A stretch of DNA of 64,000 nucleotides from Adiantum capillus-veneris (taxonomy: Eukaryota; Streptophyta; Polypodiopsida; Polypodiales; Pteridaceae). Made by a program: the position numbers and the translations under genes. Shown here piece by piece: positions 1 to 12,110 of this stretch. Numbering within the stretch: position 1 is the first letter of the stretch; each line of letters starts with the position of its first letter. The DNA is taken from the NCBI GenBank assembly GCA_014529385.2, contig CM043958.1, positions 138,486,398-138,550,397 of the forward strand, given 5' to 3'. The notes beneath the pieces were generated by a model. That model was given only the letters and a program-made list of their open reading frames with translations, did not search any database and had not been told where the DNA came from.

Positions 1-199
1 ATGGTTTAGTTGTCTCTAATTGAACTGATCGGATGACTAAACTTATAGGGTCAAAATTGGTACTGGTGCTGACTCATCTACTAGTTTCAACTGAACTAAC
101 ATAGAACAAGTCTAGTAGTTCCCCTTATGGTTCCCCTTTTGGTTCTCGTTCTGAACTTGGTTCAAATGGAACCCCTTTTGTTCTGGAATAATATAGCTT

Positions 200-1490
200 A
201 ATCTTGGCCCCATTTTATACTCCAAGAAACATTAGACCTGACAAATCTATGAGTCTCACTGTCCATTTGATAATACCCAATCAACCTCATAGGACCCTAA
301 CCACAATATTTTTAACTTTTGGTTTCTTTGGTCCCAGTTTGGACTGGTGGAGCAGAACTATGTCACCTCTATGGAACTCTTTGACCTTGATCCTATTTTC
401 ATTCCAATTCTTTCTTCTCTATTCCACCACTTCTTGTTCCAATATAGCCCTCTGTCGTATCTCATCTAGCTCTAGTAGATCATCCAATTGTTGCTTTAGG
501 TTCTTATTAAAATCCATCCCATATTCAACTCTCAATCGTAAACTTGAAATTACAAATTCCATGGACACTACTACTTCTGTTCCATAAACCGGTTTAAAGG
601 GAGTCATTCTCATAGTGAATTTGTAAGAAGTTCGGTAGGCCCATAGTGTTTTCTGAAGTCTGGCGTCCTATAGGTGTGGTTCCTTCTGAACAATCATTGT
701 AAAAGGATGGTTTTGATGGTTTTATTACTGCTTTCAGCCTGGCCATTACATATGGGATAATTTCTTGTGTTTGATTGAAAAAATCTCCATGAGAATTTCC
801 ATCGTATCATTAATGAAATGAGTGCCCTGGTATGACAATATTTTAATAGGATAGCCATATTTACACATGATATTCTCATAGATAAATGAAGCAGTACACC
901 TAGCAGTATTATCGAGGAGAGATTTGCCTCCACCCATTTGTTGATATAGCATATTGTAGCCATAATGATGTACTTGTTCTTTTTGGGAGTTACCTTCTTG
1001 AACGGTCCCATGAAGTCAAGTCCCCATTTCATAAAAACTCCCAGTGGCAGAACTAGAGTCAGGGGTGTCATGTCAAGTGTTGTAGGTCTACCCATCCTTT
1101 GGCATATATCATAGGTTTTGCAAAAAGTTCTGACATCAGCCATCATTGATTGCCACCATATTAATCCAACTTGAATTATTATCCTATATGTGATGTCAAT
1201 TGAAAAATGACTGCTCGATCTATAAAGCACTCCAGAAATAACAGTGAACTTCAGATTTTGAATAAGTAGTGTCTTTTTCTTGTTTTGAGACCGATCATTT
1301 GGGATTTTGCCTGGTTGAAGGAAATCATACACTTCTTTCCTTTCTGGATCTGGCTCTTCCTCAACTGTGCTTTGAAATGATTCAACATCTACTAGTTCAT
1401 CTCTCAAAGATGTTTTTGAATAGCCTTCAGTGCTTCTAGAAAAAAAAATGAGCCTCGAAATGTGACTTGCCTGGATTCTTAAATTCAAAT
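200..1490 (-). pseudogene. Ty3/gypsy integrase and pol C-terminus (broken)
   Basis: Minus-strand reading frames give the integrase zinc-binding end (FCKTYDICQRMG, the CxxC half of HHCC), the first catalytic Asp context (WGLDFMGPFKK) and the region of the catalytic Glu (NGQAESSNKTI). Further down, at 200-613, lies the usual pol tail rich in E/L/R residues (LLELDEIRQRAILEQEVVE). Two overlapping frames are needed to cover the core, so there is at least one frameshift. Integrase would insert the cDNA into the genome. This copy cannot make it as a single protein. Confidence 0.8.
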
Positions 1491-1657
1491 TCCATAAGGA
1501 ACATCACTCACCTGATTAACTTCCCTTGTATTTTGACTTTATTGATGAGAAACAATAAGGCATGATGATCAACATAGAAATGGAATAAATTTCCTAGTCT
1601 AAATTTGGTTGCATTGAACACCATTCCCAGTGCCTCCCTCTCTAATGTTGAATATCC

Positions 1658-2885
1658 TTATTTTGCTGAATAGAATCTTTGATTGGCAAAGTAGACTCGG
1701 TAGTCTATCTTCCCATCATTTCGAGCTAGTATAGCCCCCATCACCATTATTGAAGCGTCAAAATGTACATGAAATATAGTGTCCCAATTGGGCACGCGAA
1801 GGAATGGCTTCCTGCTGATCAAATCTTTCAAGCATTGGAAACTTTGTTCCCATTCTTTAGTCCAAATGTATTTATTTTCTTTCTTTGTGAGCTCATATAG
1901 GGGTAATGCTTTGATTGCAAACATATGAACTAATCTTCAATAAAAATTAATGTACCCCAAGAATGAACTCAATTCTAAAACCGCGGTTGGTGCACTGGCT
2001 TGCTGAATACTCTTAATCTTATCTTCAGCCATCTTAATGCCATTCCTTGAAACAATATGTCCCAGTAGCTGATCTATCTAGACCATAGAAAGAAACTTGA
2101 ATGGATTTAAACACGTCCTCTTATCCCTGCACCTCTCGAAGACCATTTCTAGAAAAAATATGTGCATTTCTTCAATGAAAAAGACTGTATAGTTGTCCAC
2201 GAAGATGGCCAAAAATTTCTGTAGAAACTCATTAAAGATTTCCATCATACACCACTGAAAGGTTGCTGGAGCATTACAAAGTCCAAATGGCATTACCAAA
2301 TACATAAATGCTCCCCATTCACTAGTGAATGTCATTTTAGCTCTCTCTTTTGGTGCAATCTTCAATTGATTGTAGCCACTATAGCCATGCATGAAGCTAT
2401 ACATCTCATGTCCTACAATCTATCCTAACATCATATCTATGAATGGTAATGGGAAGGGATCCCTAATGGTCTGGGAATTTAGTCTCATATAATCCACGCA
2501 CACTCTGAGCTTGCCATTCTTCTTTGGGACAACCACCATAGGAAATAGCCAGTCTCTGCTTGCCACATTTGTGATGAGCCCAGCTTTAAGCAAATTATTG
2601 ATTTCCTCCTTGATCTTTTTGCATAATTATGATTCATTTTGTATCGCTACAGTCATATTGGTTTGGCATCAAGTTTTAGTGGTATGCAATGCTAGCACAC
2701 TTTTGGATCTACTCCCTTCAGATCCGTATGTTCCCCAGAAAATATGTCTTTGTATTTTTGGAACAGTGCCTTTGCTTTTTCCTTGATCTCTAGCTTTAGA
2801 TGTTTGTTGATATTAATCATTCTAGGATTCTTCTCTGAGCCGAGATTCAATTCTTCTAATTCTTGATCATTTCGAAGCAACCAAT
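1658..2885 (-). pseudogene. Ty3/gypsy reverse transcriptase and RNase H (broken)
   Basis: The minus strand encodes RT motifs between 2404 and 2078 (GYSGYNQLKIAPKERAK, then FGLCNAPATFQWCM, then AIFVDNYTVFF). The catalytic box reads F-V-D-N instead of a x-x-D-D box, so the second catalytic Asp is lost. RNase H follows at 1924-1658 (FHVHFDASIMVMGAILARND). The segment at 2885-2692 is the linker before RT (ALFQKYKDIFSGEHTDLKGV). Stops separate all three. This is a dead copy. Confidence 0.82.
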
Positions 2886-2902
2886 CACTACAACATAACA
2901 TC
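2886..2902 (+). repeat. CACTA left terminal inverted repeat
   Basis: CACTACAACATAACATC; the first ten bases match the inverted right end at 6659-6668. TSD AAT lies directly outside at 2883-2885. Confidence 0.92.
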
Positions 2903-3012
2903 AAGATATCAACGCAGTATATATCGACGGCCGTACCTTTCCACGCGGTTATCGACGTACTTGCATCTCGTGGATATATGTGTCGGAATACCCATAGATA
3001 TGCGCGTCGATA

Positions 3013-3420
<408 letters not shown>

Positions 3421-3754
3421 CGGCGTGAAAGAGTTAGGTTGGCTGACCAATTGTGTGAAAAGGACAAAAACTCTCTCTATCTCTCTCTCTCTCTCTCCCT
3501 CTAGAAGAAACTATGGAACTAAAAGAGGCAAAGGGGTTTTGCCCGCTACGTGCATTGCCATGTACCCCTGGGAGTGCACGTATGTGTCTACCCATATAGG
3601 ATTTGACCAATAAGGACGAGATTTTGACCCGGTGGTCCTGATCTCCGTACACCTTTGGACCGAGGTGTACGGAGATCGAGCAAGACTAGAGAATGCGAGG
3701 TAGTTTACATTGTGAGGAGTATATATATTAAAACAACATTCATAATCATTGTAG

Positions 3755-5072
3755 ATGGCAACGTCATCAACTAACATGGAGGAAAAGATTACATGCTCGT
3801 GCACGCTCTTCAAGTATCCAATCCTGTGCAAGCGTAGGATATGTAATGAGCATGTGCACAAGTACGAAGAGTTTGCTAGAGAAACCGTACAGAATCTACG
3901 ATACGACTCCTACGGAACGGGCATTGGTTTTTGTGACATAGCACCTACATCTGAGAGAGAGAGAGAGAGAAAAAGGATTATGCATGAAGGTCCGACCAAT
4001 ATAGAGCCAAGGATGGAAGCAGAAAAGGGCTTACAGACAGAAGACGACGGCATGGAGGAGATGCTGGATGCCTTCTTCCAGACAAGCGAGGAGAACGCTA
4101 ACGAAGCAGCACCAAAAGCCGTGCGCCTATCCCTGAAGACATGTTGAGGAAGTTGGCACGTCAACCAATCTATGAAGGCACCAAAATATCTGTGCTTCGT
4201 CCTTGTCTGGCGTTTTTGAATCTTCAGTCAGTGTACGGGTGGTCAGATGCAAGCGTCACTGCTTTGTTTAGATACGTAATTTACAAAAGAGATTTTCCGA
4301 TTGCAACGGTGACGTGCTTGGGGAGCTTTTTAATTTAATGTGGCTTAAACAGGTTGTTGAGGGAGTAACTTCTTCTGGCTGGCAATGAAATGCCCCCCTC
4401 CAGGCCAGACGCAAAGCAACTATTGACCTCAGTTGGCTTGGACTACAACAAGATTCATGCATGTCCAAATGATTGCATTCTTTTTCGCAATGAAATCGCA
4501 AATTGTCTGTCGTGTCCTAAGTGCAGAGCAATGCACTACAAACAAGATGCGGTTGGCAAGACAGTGCCAGCTAAAGTGTTGCGGCATTTTCCTATTATTC
4601 CTAGGATAAAAATCATGTTTCGTTGTGGTTCCATTACAAAGTTGATGCGGTGGAATTCTACGAATAGATCCACTGACGCAACATTTAGGGTGCTCACTGA
4701 TTCAAAGGCTTGGAGGCACATTGAAGATACCTGGCCACATTTTAAGAGTGAACCACGCAATTTGCGTTTGGGCATGGCAATGGATGGAGTCAATCCATTT
4801 GGCTTGAGAAGCTCGTGATGGAGCACTTGGCCTGTGTGCCTTATCAATTACAACCTCCCGCCGTGGCTTGCCATCAAGAAGGGTCATTTGATATTAAGCT
4901 TGATTGTACCTGGTAAGTTCAAGGCAAAAAACATGGATGTTTATCTAGCTCCACTAGTTGATGAGCTCCAGGAGTTATGGCATGGGATCGACATAGCAGA
5001 TGCGGTTGAACCAATAGGACAACGGAAACGTGGTTCAGACAGCAGCGCCAGGCCGCGCAGATACGACAGATG
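3755..5072 (+). pseudogene. TNP2-like CACTA transposase (Transposase_21 family), broken
   Basis: Three consecutive plus-strand frames match parts of plant TNP2 proteins. At 3755-4147 is an N-terminal transposase-associated region (ITCSCTLFKYPILC, Cys-rich). At 4141-4338 is the segment before the core (LRKLARQPIYEG, GWSDASVTALF). At 4390-5073 is the core (GLDYNKIHACPNDCILFRNE, CPKCRAMHY, LRLGMAMDGVNPFG, then NYNLPPWLAIKKGHLILSLI). Family members are usually several hundred residues longer and carry more sequence after this. A stop after DGVNPFGLRSS and frame changes between segments disrupt the copy. Some breaks could be introns. The protein would bind and cut CACTA ends. Confidence 0.85.
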
Positions 5073-5400
5073 ACCAGGGGGACATCTTATCTTGGCAACG
5101 GAGGCTTCGACACCTTTCGCTATGAGTTTGTGAGTTTCCAATCCAATCCTAGCTATGGAATTTTTTTAAACGTGATGAATCATGTAGTCTTATTACTTTG
5201 ATTTTTGTATAACACAGAATCTTGCAATGCATCAAGCCCCGACACTCCAGGAGGAGACAAATGGATATCGCAGAGGTATCTATGAAGTATTGAATGATCT
5301 TGATGCTTCAGGAGAGCCTGTAGACTGAGAGGCCTCAGAGTCTTGCTGATCGATTAAGGCGAGACGTTAATATGTGTGAGTTGATTTAATTAAGTAATTA

Positions 5401-6166
5401 TATGTGAAGTAATATCAATACTAATTTTGTGACTTGTCCTATGTGCAAGTTGTGACGCCTAGTCATCAGTGGACTGGATTTCATATATATGCTTTGTGAG
5501 ACACAGACACGCTTCTGTGTCTCTTTTTTGTATAGACATATATGGTTATGGTTATTGTTCAGACAGTTATTGTTTTCCTTATGGTTATGGTTATTGTCAT
5601 TGTCATTGTATAGACATGGTTATTTCTCCTATTCTTGTATAGACATGGTTATGGTTCTTGGTTTGTTTATGGTTATGTTTAACTTTTGGTTATCCTTATG
5701 GTTATTGTTTTGTTTATGGTTATGGTTATCTGCATTATGGTTTTGATCAATATGGTTATGGCCGGTTATGGTTTTAATTTGTTTATGTGAAGTAATATCA
5801 ATACTAATTTTGTGACTTGTCCTATGTGCAGGTTGTGATGCCTAATCATCAATGAAATTCATATATATGTTTTGTGAGACACAGACACGCTTCTGTGTCT
5901 CTTTTTTGTATAGCCATATATGGTTATGGTTATTGTTCAGACATGGTTATGGTTATTGTTTTCCTTATGGTTATGGTTATTGTCATTGTATAGATATGGT
6001 TATGGTTATTGGTCTTGTATAGACATGGTTATGGTTATTGTTTTTTTATGGTTATGTTTAACTTCCTGGTTATGCTTATGGTTATTGTTTTGTTTATGGT
6101 TATGGTTATCTGCATTATGGTTTTGATCAATATGGTTATGGCCGGTTATGGTTTTAATTTGGTTAT
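5401..6166 (+). repeat. 383-bp tandem duplication inside CACTA
   Basis: The sequence starting TATGTGAAGTAATATCAATA at 5401 recurs at 5784. The two copies stay alignable through the CACAGACACGCTTCTGTGTC palindrome-like segment and the TTATGG-rich part. The copies differ mainly in the number of TTATGG units. Confidence 0.85.
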
Positions 6167-6225
6167 GGTTTTGCACAAAGTTCGTTATGGTTATGGTTTT
6201 AAGTTGGTTATGGTTTTGCACAAAG
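5535..6225 (+). repeat. TTATGG/GGTTAT hexamer minisatellite
   Basis: Dozens of TTATGG units, interspersed with TTATTG and TTATGTT variants, fill most of this stretch. Plus-strand translation gives low-complexity Val/Met/Leu repeats that I do not treat as a gene. It sits downstream of the TNP2 core. Confidence 0.9.
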
Positions 6226-6651
6226 TTCATTTCATTTCTTTCATTGGCCTTAAATCTCATGTGAGATCCTACATGGATAGCATGTAGGAGGCGTATACAT
6301 ATGGTTTTTTTTTTTTGAAAAGTTTATGATAAAACGAAGGAAACTCTGCCGAAATTTCTGCGGGAGCACGGTTGATTTTGGTGCTGCTCGCTTTCTTGGG
6401 CAGAGGACAGGCAGTCTGGCTGTGGCTGTGTCCATCTTTTCACTGGGCATAGGCCAGGCTGCCTGCCCTCTGTCTAAGAATTTTTTTTTTCTATTATGGT
6501 TGTCGCAATATGCATCGCTAGGCCCGTTGAAATATGCGTCGATAACAATACCTTTCGACGCGTATATCGACGCATATTGCGACGTTTTCGTAGGGACGCG
6601 TATTTCGACGGTTTTTTCGACGGGGTGCGTCAAAACTTGCGTCGAAGGCCC

Positions 6652-6668
6652 CCTTTTTTGTTGTAGTG
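6652..6668 (-). repeat. CACTA right terminal inverted repeat
   Basis: Read on the minus strand this begins CACTACAACAAAAAAGG. TSD AAT follows at 6669-6671. The adjoining 120 bp contain several TCGACGCG-like subterminal repeats. Confidence 0.92.
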
Positions 6669-7110
6669 AATTTGGCCCACCTCCCTTTCTTGTGGCCAAT
6701 GACTCTGCTTCTTTGTCTGTCCAAATACCAGTAGCATAGTCACTAAATGGATTACTGACTTCCAATAGATCATTCTAAAAATTTGTTTGCAGTACTATTG
6801 GAACTTCTTCATCAGCAGCTGAATCATTCACTAAAGTGGGGTTTGGTATGAAGTTAAGTTATCTTGTGTAGACTGATCTGGTACATGACCTATCAATCAA
6901 GGCTAATCTTTCCCCGGTGCTCAATTCAATAAATTGTTTTGGGTATTGCTGCTTTTGTTGTTTAGTTTGTTCCTTGTCCATTAGTATTGCACTGAGGTCA
7001 ATTTTTGTTAAGGAAAAGATATTCATGGAGGCTAGCATCCTCTCAATCTTCTTCATACCATACTTCTTACACAACTCTTATGGTCTCAATGCTTTTTGTC
7101 ATGGATAAGG
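6669..7110 (-). pseudogene. Upstream gypsy pol segment, right of the CACTA insertion
   Basis: The minus frame (MKKIERMLASMNIFSLTK, then KQQYPKQFIELSTGERLALI) runs toward the CACTA right end and rejoins the segment left of the CACTA element. It resembles the protease-to-RT interval of Ty3/gypsy elements only by position. I do not recognise a protease active site in it. It ends at about 7110, where promoter-like unique sequence begins. Confidence 0.5.
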
Positions 7111-7122
7111 GATATGTACATT

Positions 7123-7286
7123 TATTATTCAAGTGCTCATTACGAGCTATGGCCATCTATGCCCGGCTGGCCAATATGTAATCATTTTTTAGCATTGAAG
7201 AATCTATTATTCAAGTGCTCATTACGAGCTATGGCCATCTATGCCCGGCTGGCCAATATGTAATCATTTTTTAGCATTGAAGAATC
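7123..7286 (+). repeat. 82-bp direct tandem duplication upstream of a TATA box
   Basis: Two near-identical 82-bp units (ATTATTCAAGTGCTCATTAC... at 7124 and 7206) lie head to tail and end just before the TATA-like TCTATAAATAAATA at about 7286. The position suggests a duplicated upstream promoter region or LTR U3 repeat. Confidence 0.9.
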
Positions 7287-7300
7287 TATAAATAAATACG
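7284..7300 (+). promoter_or_regulatory. TATA-like core promoter candidate
   Basis: TCTATAAATAAATACG lies after two upstream 82-bp repeats and before a pyrimidine-rich leader. A (CT)n-rich leader is common in plant 5' UTRs and LTRs. No experimental signal can be seen, so this is an inference. Confidence 0.45.
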
Positions 7301-7340
7301 TGCAAGAGAGCAATGCTCACTCTTGCACGAGAGGAGATTG

Positions 7341-7536
7341 CACCCAGCGTCTGTGTCATTCTTGTCTCCTCTCCTCTCTTCTCTCTTGCCGTGCCGGTGT
7401 AGCACTTTGCTCTAGGAGGTGCATCTGCACGTACTCTCTCTCTCTCTCTCTTCCACACCCAGCGTCTGTGTCTCCTCTCCTCTCTTCTCTCTTGCCGTGC
7501 CGGTGTAGCACTTTGCTCTAGGAGGTGCATCTGCAC

Positions 7537-7611
<75 letters not shown>
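7341..7611 (+). repeat. 115-bp leader duplication followed by long (CT)n
   Basis: The block beginning CACCCAGCGTCTGTGTC occurs at 7341 and again at 7456 with the same order of CTCTCTTGCCGTGCCGG and GGAGGTGCATCTGCAC. Each block ends in CT repeats. The second runs into about 70 bp of (CT)n. Confidence 0.9.
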
Positions 7612-7614
<3 letters not shown>

Positions 7615-7981
7615 CCGCTCTCTTTCCCTCTCAGCTCGTATTTAGCTTGATTGTGGATTTGCGCGATTCGTCAGGTATGCAAATTTGTTTGTTTATTGGG
7701 ATTGAATTATGATTAATTTTCTTTGGATTGGTTTATGATGTGGTATTGATGGATTTTGATAGATGTGTAAGAGTAGAGACCCTGTACAGTTTGACTACTA
7801 TTTTGATTGGACTCATATGTTATGTTTCTTGTGACAGCATTGCTACAAGATTAGGATAACCTATATTGCTTAGCCTTAGATGAAACGATTGATGGATTGG
7901 GGCTTTGTTGGATCGGGGGTGTTGCCTAGATCTTCTTCTTTTTGCTAGGTTCATCTACACAGTTAGTGCATCGAGGATTGA

Positions 7982-8186
7982 ATGACCTACATGGCTAACA
8001 CATTGGGGATCTTGCCTTGGCTTTGCCTAAACACCCGACGTGGCACCAAAGAGGCATGGTGCCTAAACTCTATGGGTGGTGTTGATTTCCTACCACCTAC
8101 TACTATTTGGAATCCGTTCAGAGCTCCCGTTCAGAGATCGGACTCATGGACGGAGGAAAAGCGACTTCGGCTTATGCCTAGCTCAG
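7982..8186 (+). CDS. Possible first coding exon of an unrecognised host gene
   Basis: A 5'-leader splice donor (CGTCAG|GTATGC at 7674/7675) is followed by an acceptor-like TTTTTGCTAG ending at 7948. After it, an ATG frame runs to a strong donor, CTCAG|GTAAGT at 8186/8187. The peptide starts MTYMANTLGILPWLCLNTRR and contains WNPFRAPVQRSDSWTEEKR. I do not recognise the family. The copia element at 8338 sits 150 bp into the putative intron. The next candidate exon is at 22490, after the copia, in matching phase (1 base carried). It could equally be part of an unrecognised LTR element. Confidence is limited because no homology can be tested here. Confidence 0.3.
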
Positions 8187-8337
8187 GTAAGTTGGAGGTG
8201 CTTTAGCTCGCTCCCTATGAAGTGAAATTCTCTCTGTCCATAGTAGGACGGGTTGATCCCAGCTCAGGGTCTCGTGCTTCTATCTAATCATTTGTATTTT
8301 GAAGTTATGGTATACCCAGATTTTTTGATTGCATTAT

Positions 8338-8447
8338 TGCAAGGTATGAGCTTTTTCCTAGAGTACTACAGTGTGAGTGAATGAGAGAAGAGTGGGATTA
8401 TCCCACATGTAATGGTGCAAGGTTTTAGAGCTACTTAAAGCTCCTTT
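8338..8447 (+). repeat. Copia 5' LTR, left part
   Basis: Starts TGCAAGGTATGAGC and matches the first third of the 3' LTR at 22151 (TGTAAGGTATGAGC, GAATGAGAGAAGAGT, ATCCCACATGTAATGG). It ends at CTCCTTT, where the minus-strand element begins. Confidence 0.88.
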
Positions 8448-8598
8448 TGTAAGGCAAGGGGAATTAGAACCTAGGAGTCCACCTCCCAACCACCCACTAT
8501 ATAGCATGGCTCCTAGCCCTTTGCCCTAGTTGGACTCCCTTTCCACACTGCCTAGCCTCGTTTCCCTTGTCTAGTCCAGCCTTGCCGTTGTCCTGACA
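8448..8598 (-). repeat. Left LTR (3' LTR in element sense), member 1
   Basis: Matches 15279-15431 along its length. Begins TGTAAGGCAAGG and ends GTTGTCCTGACA. CCTTT target copy precedes it. Confidence 0.92.
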
Positions 8599-8760
8599 TT
8601 ACTCCCCCCTCAAAGAAGAGTTTTCGTCCTCGAAACCAAAAGTGGGGAACTTCTTCTTAAGAACACTAATGTTTTCCCAAGTGGCATCCTTCATGGATCC
8701 AGCTGTTTGGTTGACCAGAGCACGGTTCAGCAGGAGGTTCAATGAAACCAAGAGTGACAT
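8599..8760 (-). pseudogene. Ty3/gypsy pol C-terminal end
   Basis: The minus strand reads a peptide with GSMKDATWENISVLKKKFP followed by FEDENSSLRGE and a stop, directly before the purine tract and LTR. This is the characteristic tail of plant gypsy pol (an E-A/K-x-T-W-E-D motif, then an acidic F/L-E-D-E segment, then LRGE). It links this otherwise noncoding element to Ty3/gypsy. Confidence 0.8.
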
Positions 8761-8769
8761 CTTGATTTT

Positions 8770-11700
8770 TCACATTGTTGTCCATTTGCAACCATCTTGT
8801 GTTACCGATTCCTATCCAATCATAGTGTGTAGATTCCATTTAGAGCACACATGAGTATGCAAAACGAGTTATCACACAAAGATGGACCCTAAAGAGTACC
8901 TCTTTTCACTTTCCATGAAAGTAACTTGCTAACATGACTCATCAGCCAAGTTTAAGTCCTTGACTTGTTTTCCAAGTTCAGCAGTAAACAACCCCATCGT
9001 AACTGGTGTTCAAGGTTGAGAACTTGATTTATATATGAAGAGACTACACCTGGTTGCAAACATGCTTTAACTTATGGTAAGCAAACTCCAAGTAGAGCAA
9101 TAAATGCTTATTGATTGGATCGTTTGGTGCTAACATACGCACTTTGCATATCCTTCAGCACAAGATTACACTTTATAATCTGCCTATTCCCTTGGATAAC
9201 TAACAGTACTGAGGTGTGTTTTCCCTCACGGTTTATATACAGTCTTCCCAGATGACTGGTAAATGGGAATCACAATATCGTGTAACATTGTTGAGGAATC
9301 AACAATGTACAGAATGACCATCGTGGTTAACTTGAAAAATCCACAAACACCCAAACCGAGCCATGACCTCTATTGGTGATTAGTAGACCCAAAAGTAATC
9401 TCATAGAGATACTGCACATAGAGTGCAAAATGCTTCATAAGCAACAACTTGAGTAATGTGCATGTTGTTCCAAATCAGCCTTTGCTAAACACTAGGGCCC
9501 ATAACACCTAGTGTGCATGCATTTAGCAAAAAACAGATCCGAACCTGTATATCCATGATCATCCTTGCCAATACTTATGGCAAATGTGATGCGCCTCGCA
9601 CACATTAACAAGGAATGTAAATAGTTCTGAAAAGAAACTAAATACTTTCAGTTGCAATCTTTTGCAAGCATTGATGAAACGTTTGAACCATAATAGAAGG
9701 TGAAACATTGATCCTTCTAGACACAAATAATAAAACTTTTTCATTGACAACTTAGAGCCTTGCTATATGTATAAACAACCATCTGTAATGTTGTTTAGCA
9801 GTACTTGTACCTAAACAAGTCATTCTAAGTATCCGAAAATTTTTGGCCATGAAATTGCTCCTGATACGCCGTGGTAAAAATGGTCTAGAAAACAGATGTG
9901 ACCAGCACCTAGGGACTTTGTCGTGACACATATTTGAAATAGTGGGCGCCAGTGCAGTCATATTTGCCACATGTGGAATATGTCTCAACTAAGGATGTCT
10001 AAAAAAAGAACATCCTACAAGTACAAGATGCACTTGTGTGTGGAGGTAGCTGCTAACACTCTGCGACGTGAGTGAGAGGGACCCTCATTATCATTGCTCC
10101 ACACTGGCTAAACTGAACTCCTTGAGTTCCTAGACCATGTTGTATCCCATGCGACAACATGTGCCAAACAGAACCATACTTTGTAGGTCTGTAATTGTTT
10201 CAACAAGAACCAAAACCATCACGGTATCTTGAGGAACAAGGAAGAGAGAAAATAACACTATTTTCTCAAAATGTTGTGTTCTTACTGACCGTGTCATGCG
10301 GCTAAAGAGCAAGCTGGATGAAAGCCTTCTAGCTCAAACATCCCTTGTACAGAACTTAATCAAACATAATTGGAAAGAAAAAGAAACCAAAAACCTATAC
10401 TTACACTGAGGTAAATAATACCTTATACTTACCCGAATGGCCAGTGCGGCTTTCCACCTGGAAAGGTACATGAATAAAATTTCTTGGACCTATGAAACAC
10501 TAAAATAGAAATTAGTGAAGCTAAAGAAATTTAAACTGGTAACCCTGGGTGTTGCCTTTGCAATCCAAACCCGTTGGTTATAATCTACGTAGTCAAACCC
10601 CTTGGTAAGACCTTTTATAGAATCTGCTCAACTTGCAAGTAACGGTAACCATCATAGGCGACCGTGTATAAAAATGATTGGAATCAACTTGAAAGTTGAA
10701 TTTGTCCACTACCCCTTGGTAGATTTCGGATTTCTTTCCTTGAAAGTACAACGGGAATAGATCAAATTGTGATCCTCAATGCCTATGGGGTGACTTAGTA
10801 AGCATCCGTGGGGTTGTATCCCAAAACAGTATGTCCATAAACACTACGTAATGCTATAGCAGGAGTAGGAAAACAATAAAAGTGAAATGTCTAGCTCTTA
10901 TGGACAACCATGCTGTCTCAATTGATTGCTGCATCGATACTTCCTTGTAGAGATCAGCTGCTGTGAGTTGAAGATTATCAAAAACACAACTTGCGTGTCG
11001 CACTGAAAAAATGTAGTACAAAAATGACACCCTAGACATCCGTACTGACAAGACTCTTGCTTGTCCAGTAACATTGATGTGTACTTACCTGGGTAGAGTT
11101 GTTCGATCTTGAAAACAATCACCCAAAGAATGCCAATAGTTAGGTCTTACCCTTGGCCTCACAATGGATCTTAGCCAATGTGGCTCATAGCCATTATGCA
11201 AATTAGTGTTCAATGGACAAACCGATGAAGACTAATTTGAGTAGCATCTTAGTCACGTGTTAGCTGAGAGGTAGAGCACCTTGGCTCAGGCTGACTCACG
11301 ACCAAAACATGTATCAAAAGTTTCTTAGAAGATTTTCATTATTCCCTTAAAGAGAGAGAGAAAGAGAACAAGAGCATGCTGGGCTGAGAAACTTTCCTTA
11401 AGTTTTTAGAGTGTGTACCCAAGCTGTGTGCTCTTACGCATCTTATGCCTAAATTGCAGATCACCGTATAAGCATTCCACAGTTTTTTGGTATGACTCTC
11501 TCATCGAGAGAGGTAACCAAAAAAACACAAAACTCATTGCGACCCACCTACCATGCAGGGGTCATGATTTAGGACGACTTAGCATTGGCACTTTGCCCGT
11601 AAAATAAGTCCTTGATTTAGGTTTCTTTTAGTGTTGTTGTGTGTTGATAGCAACTAACAATCATATTAAACGATCCATCCTTAGTCTGTCCTTGACAGAG

Positions 11701-12110
11701 TTGCAAGTGTGATAGCGGAAGCGTAATGCATGAAGCGGTAGAATTGAATCCACCACACTGGCATGCCTTGCATGCAGAATTGTAAGCCCTTGCGGAGAGT
11801 GATGGCCTCAACCGTGAGAACCAAAACCATAAGTTCCTTGCACAGTTTAGACTAGTAGGGATTTTGTGAGCTGATATTCCCTATTTTGCCAGTTACCCAA
11901 AGCCTTGCTTCCTATAAAATTGCCAAAGCACTTTTGCTTTGCATAATGACAGTAATTGCCAAGTAAAGTGTAAACAGGAAAAAACAAGAAAAACTTAAAC
12001 TTGGCTAACCTGGTCGTTGTTGTAACCAGTTGGCCCAATATTCCATGGAAGAAAACTCGCTTAAAAATGGTGCATAGCCATATCTGTTGCACGAGTGCGG
12101 TCTATCGTAT
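8770..12110 (-). other. Conserved noncoding interior of the non-autonomous element
   Basis: No convincing protein in either strand. Several blocks recur in the 43-48 kb element in the same order, for example CACCTAGTGTGCATGCATTT (near 9510 and 44025) and the segment with ACCCCTTGGTA repeats (near 10600-10730 and 44870-44990). An isolated GA-rich tract lies at 11350-11370. Confidence 0.6.

Noticed and set aside
5535-6260. Long Val/Met/Leu or His/Asn-rich reading frames across the TTATGG region
   Set aside because: They are translations of a hexamer repeat in several frames and have no independent support as genes.
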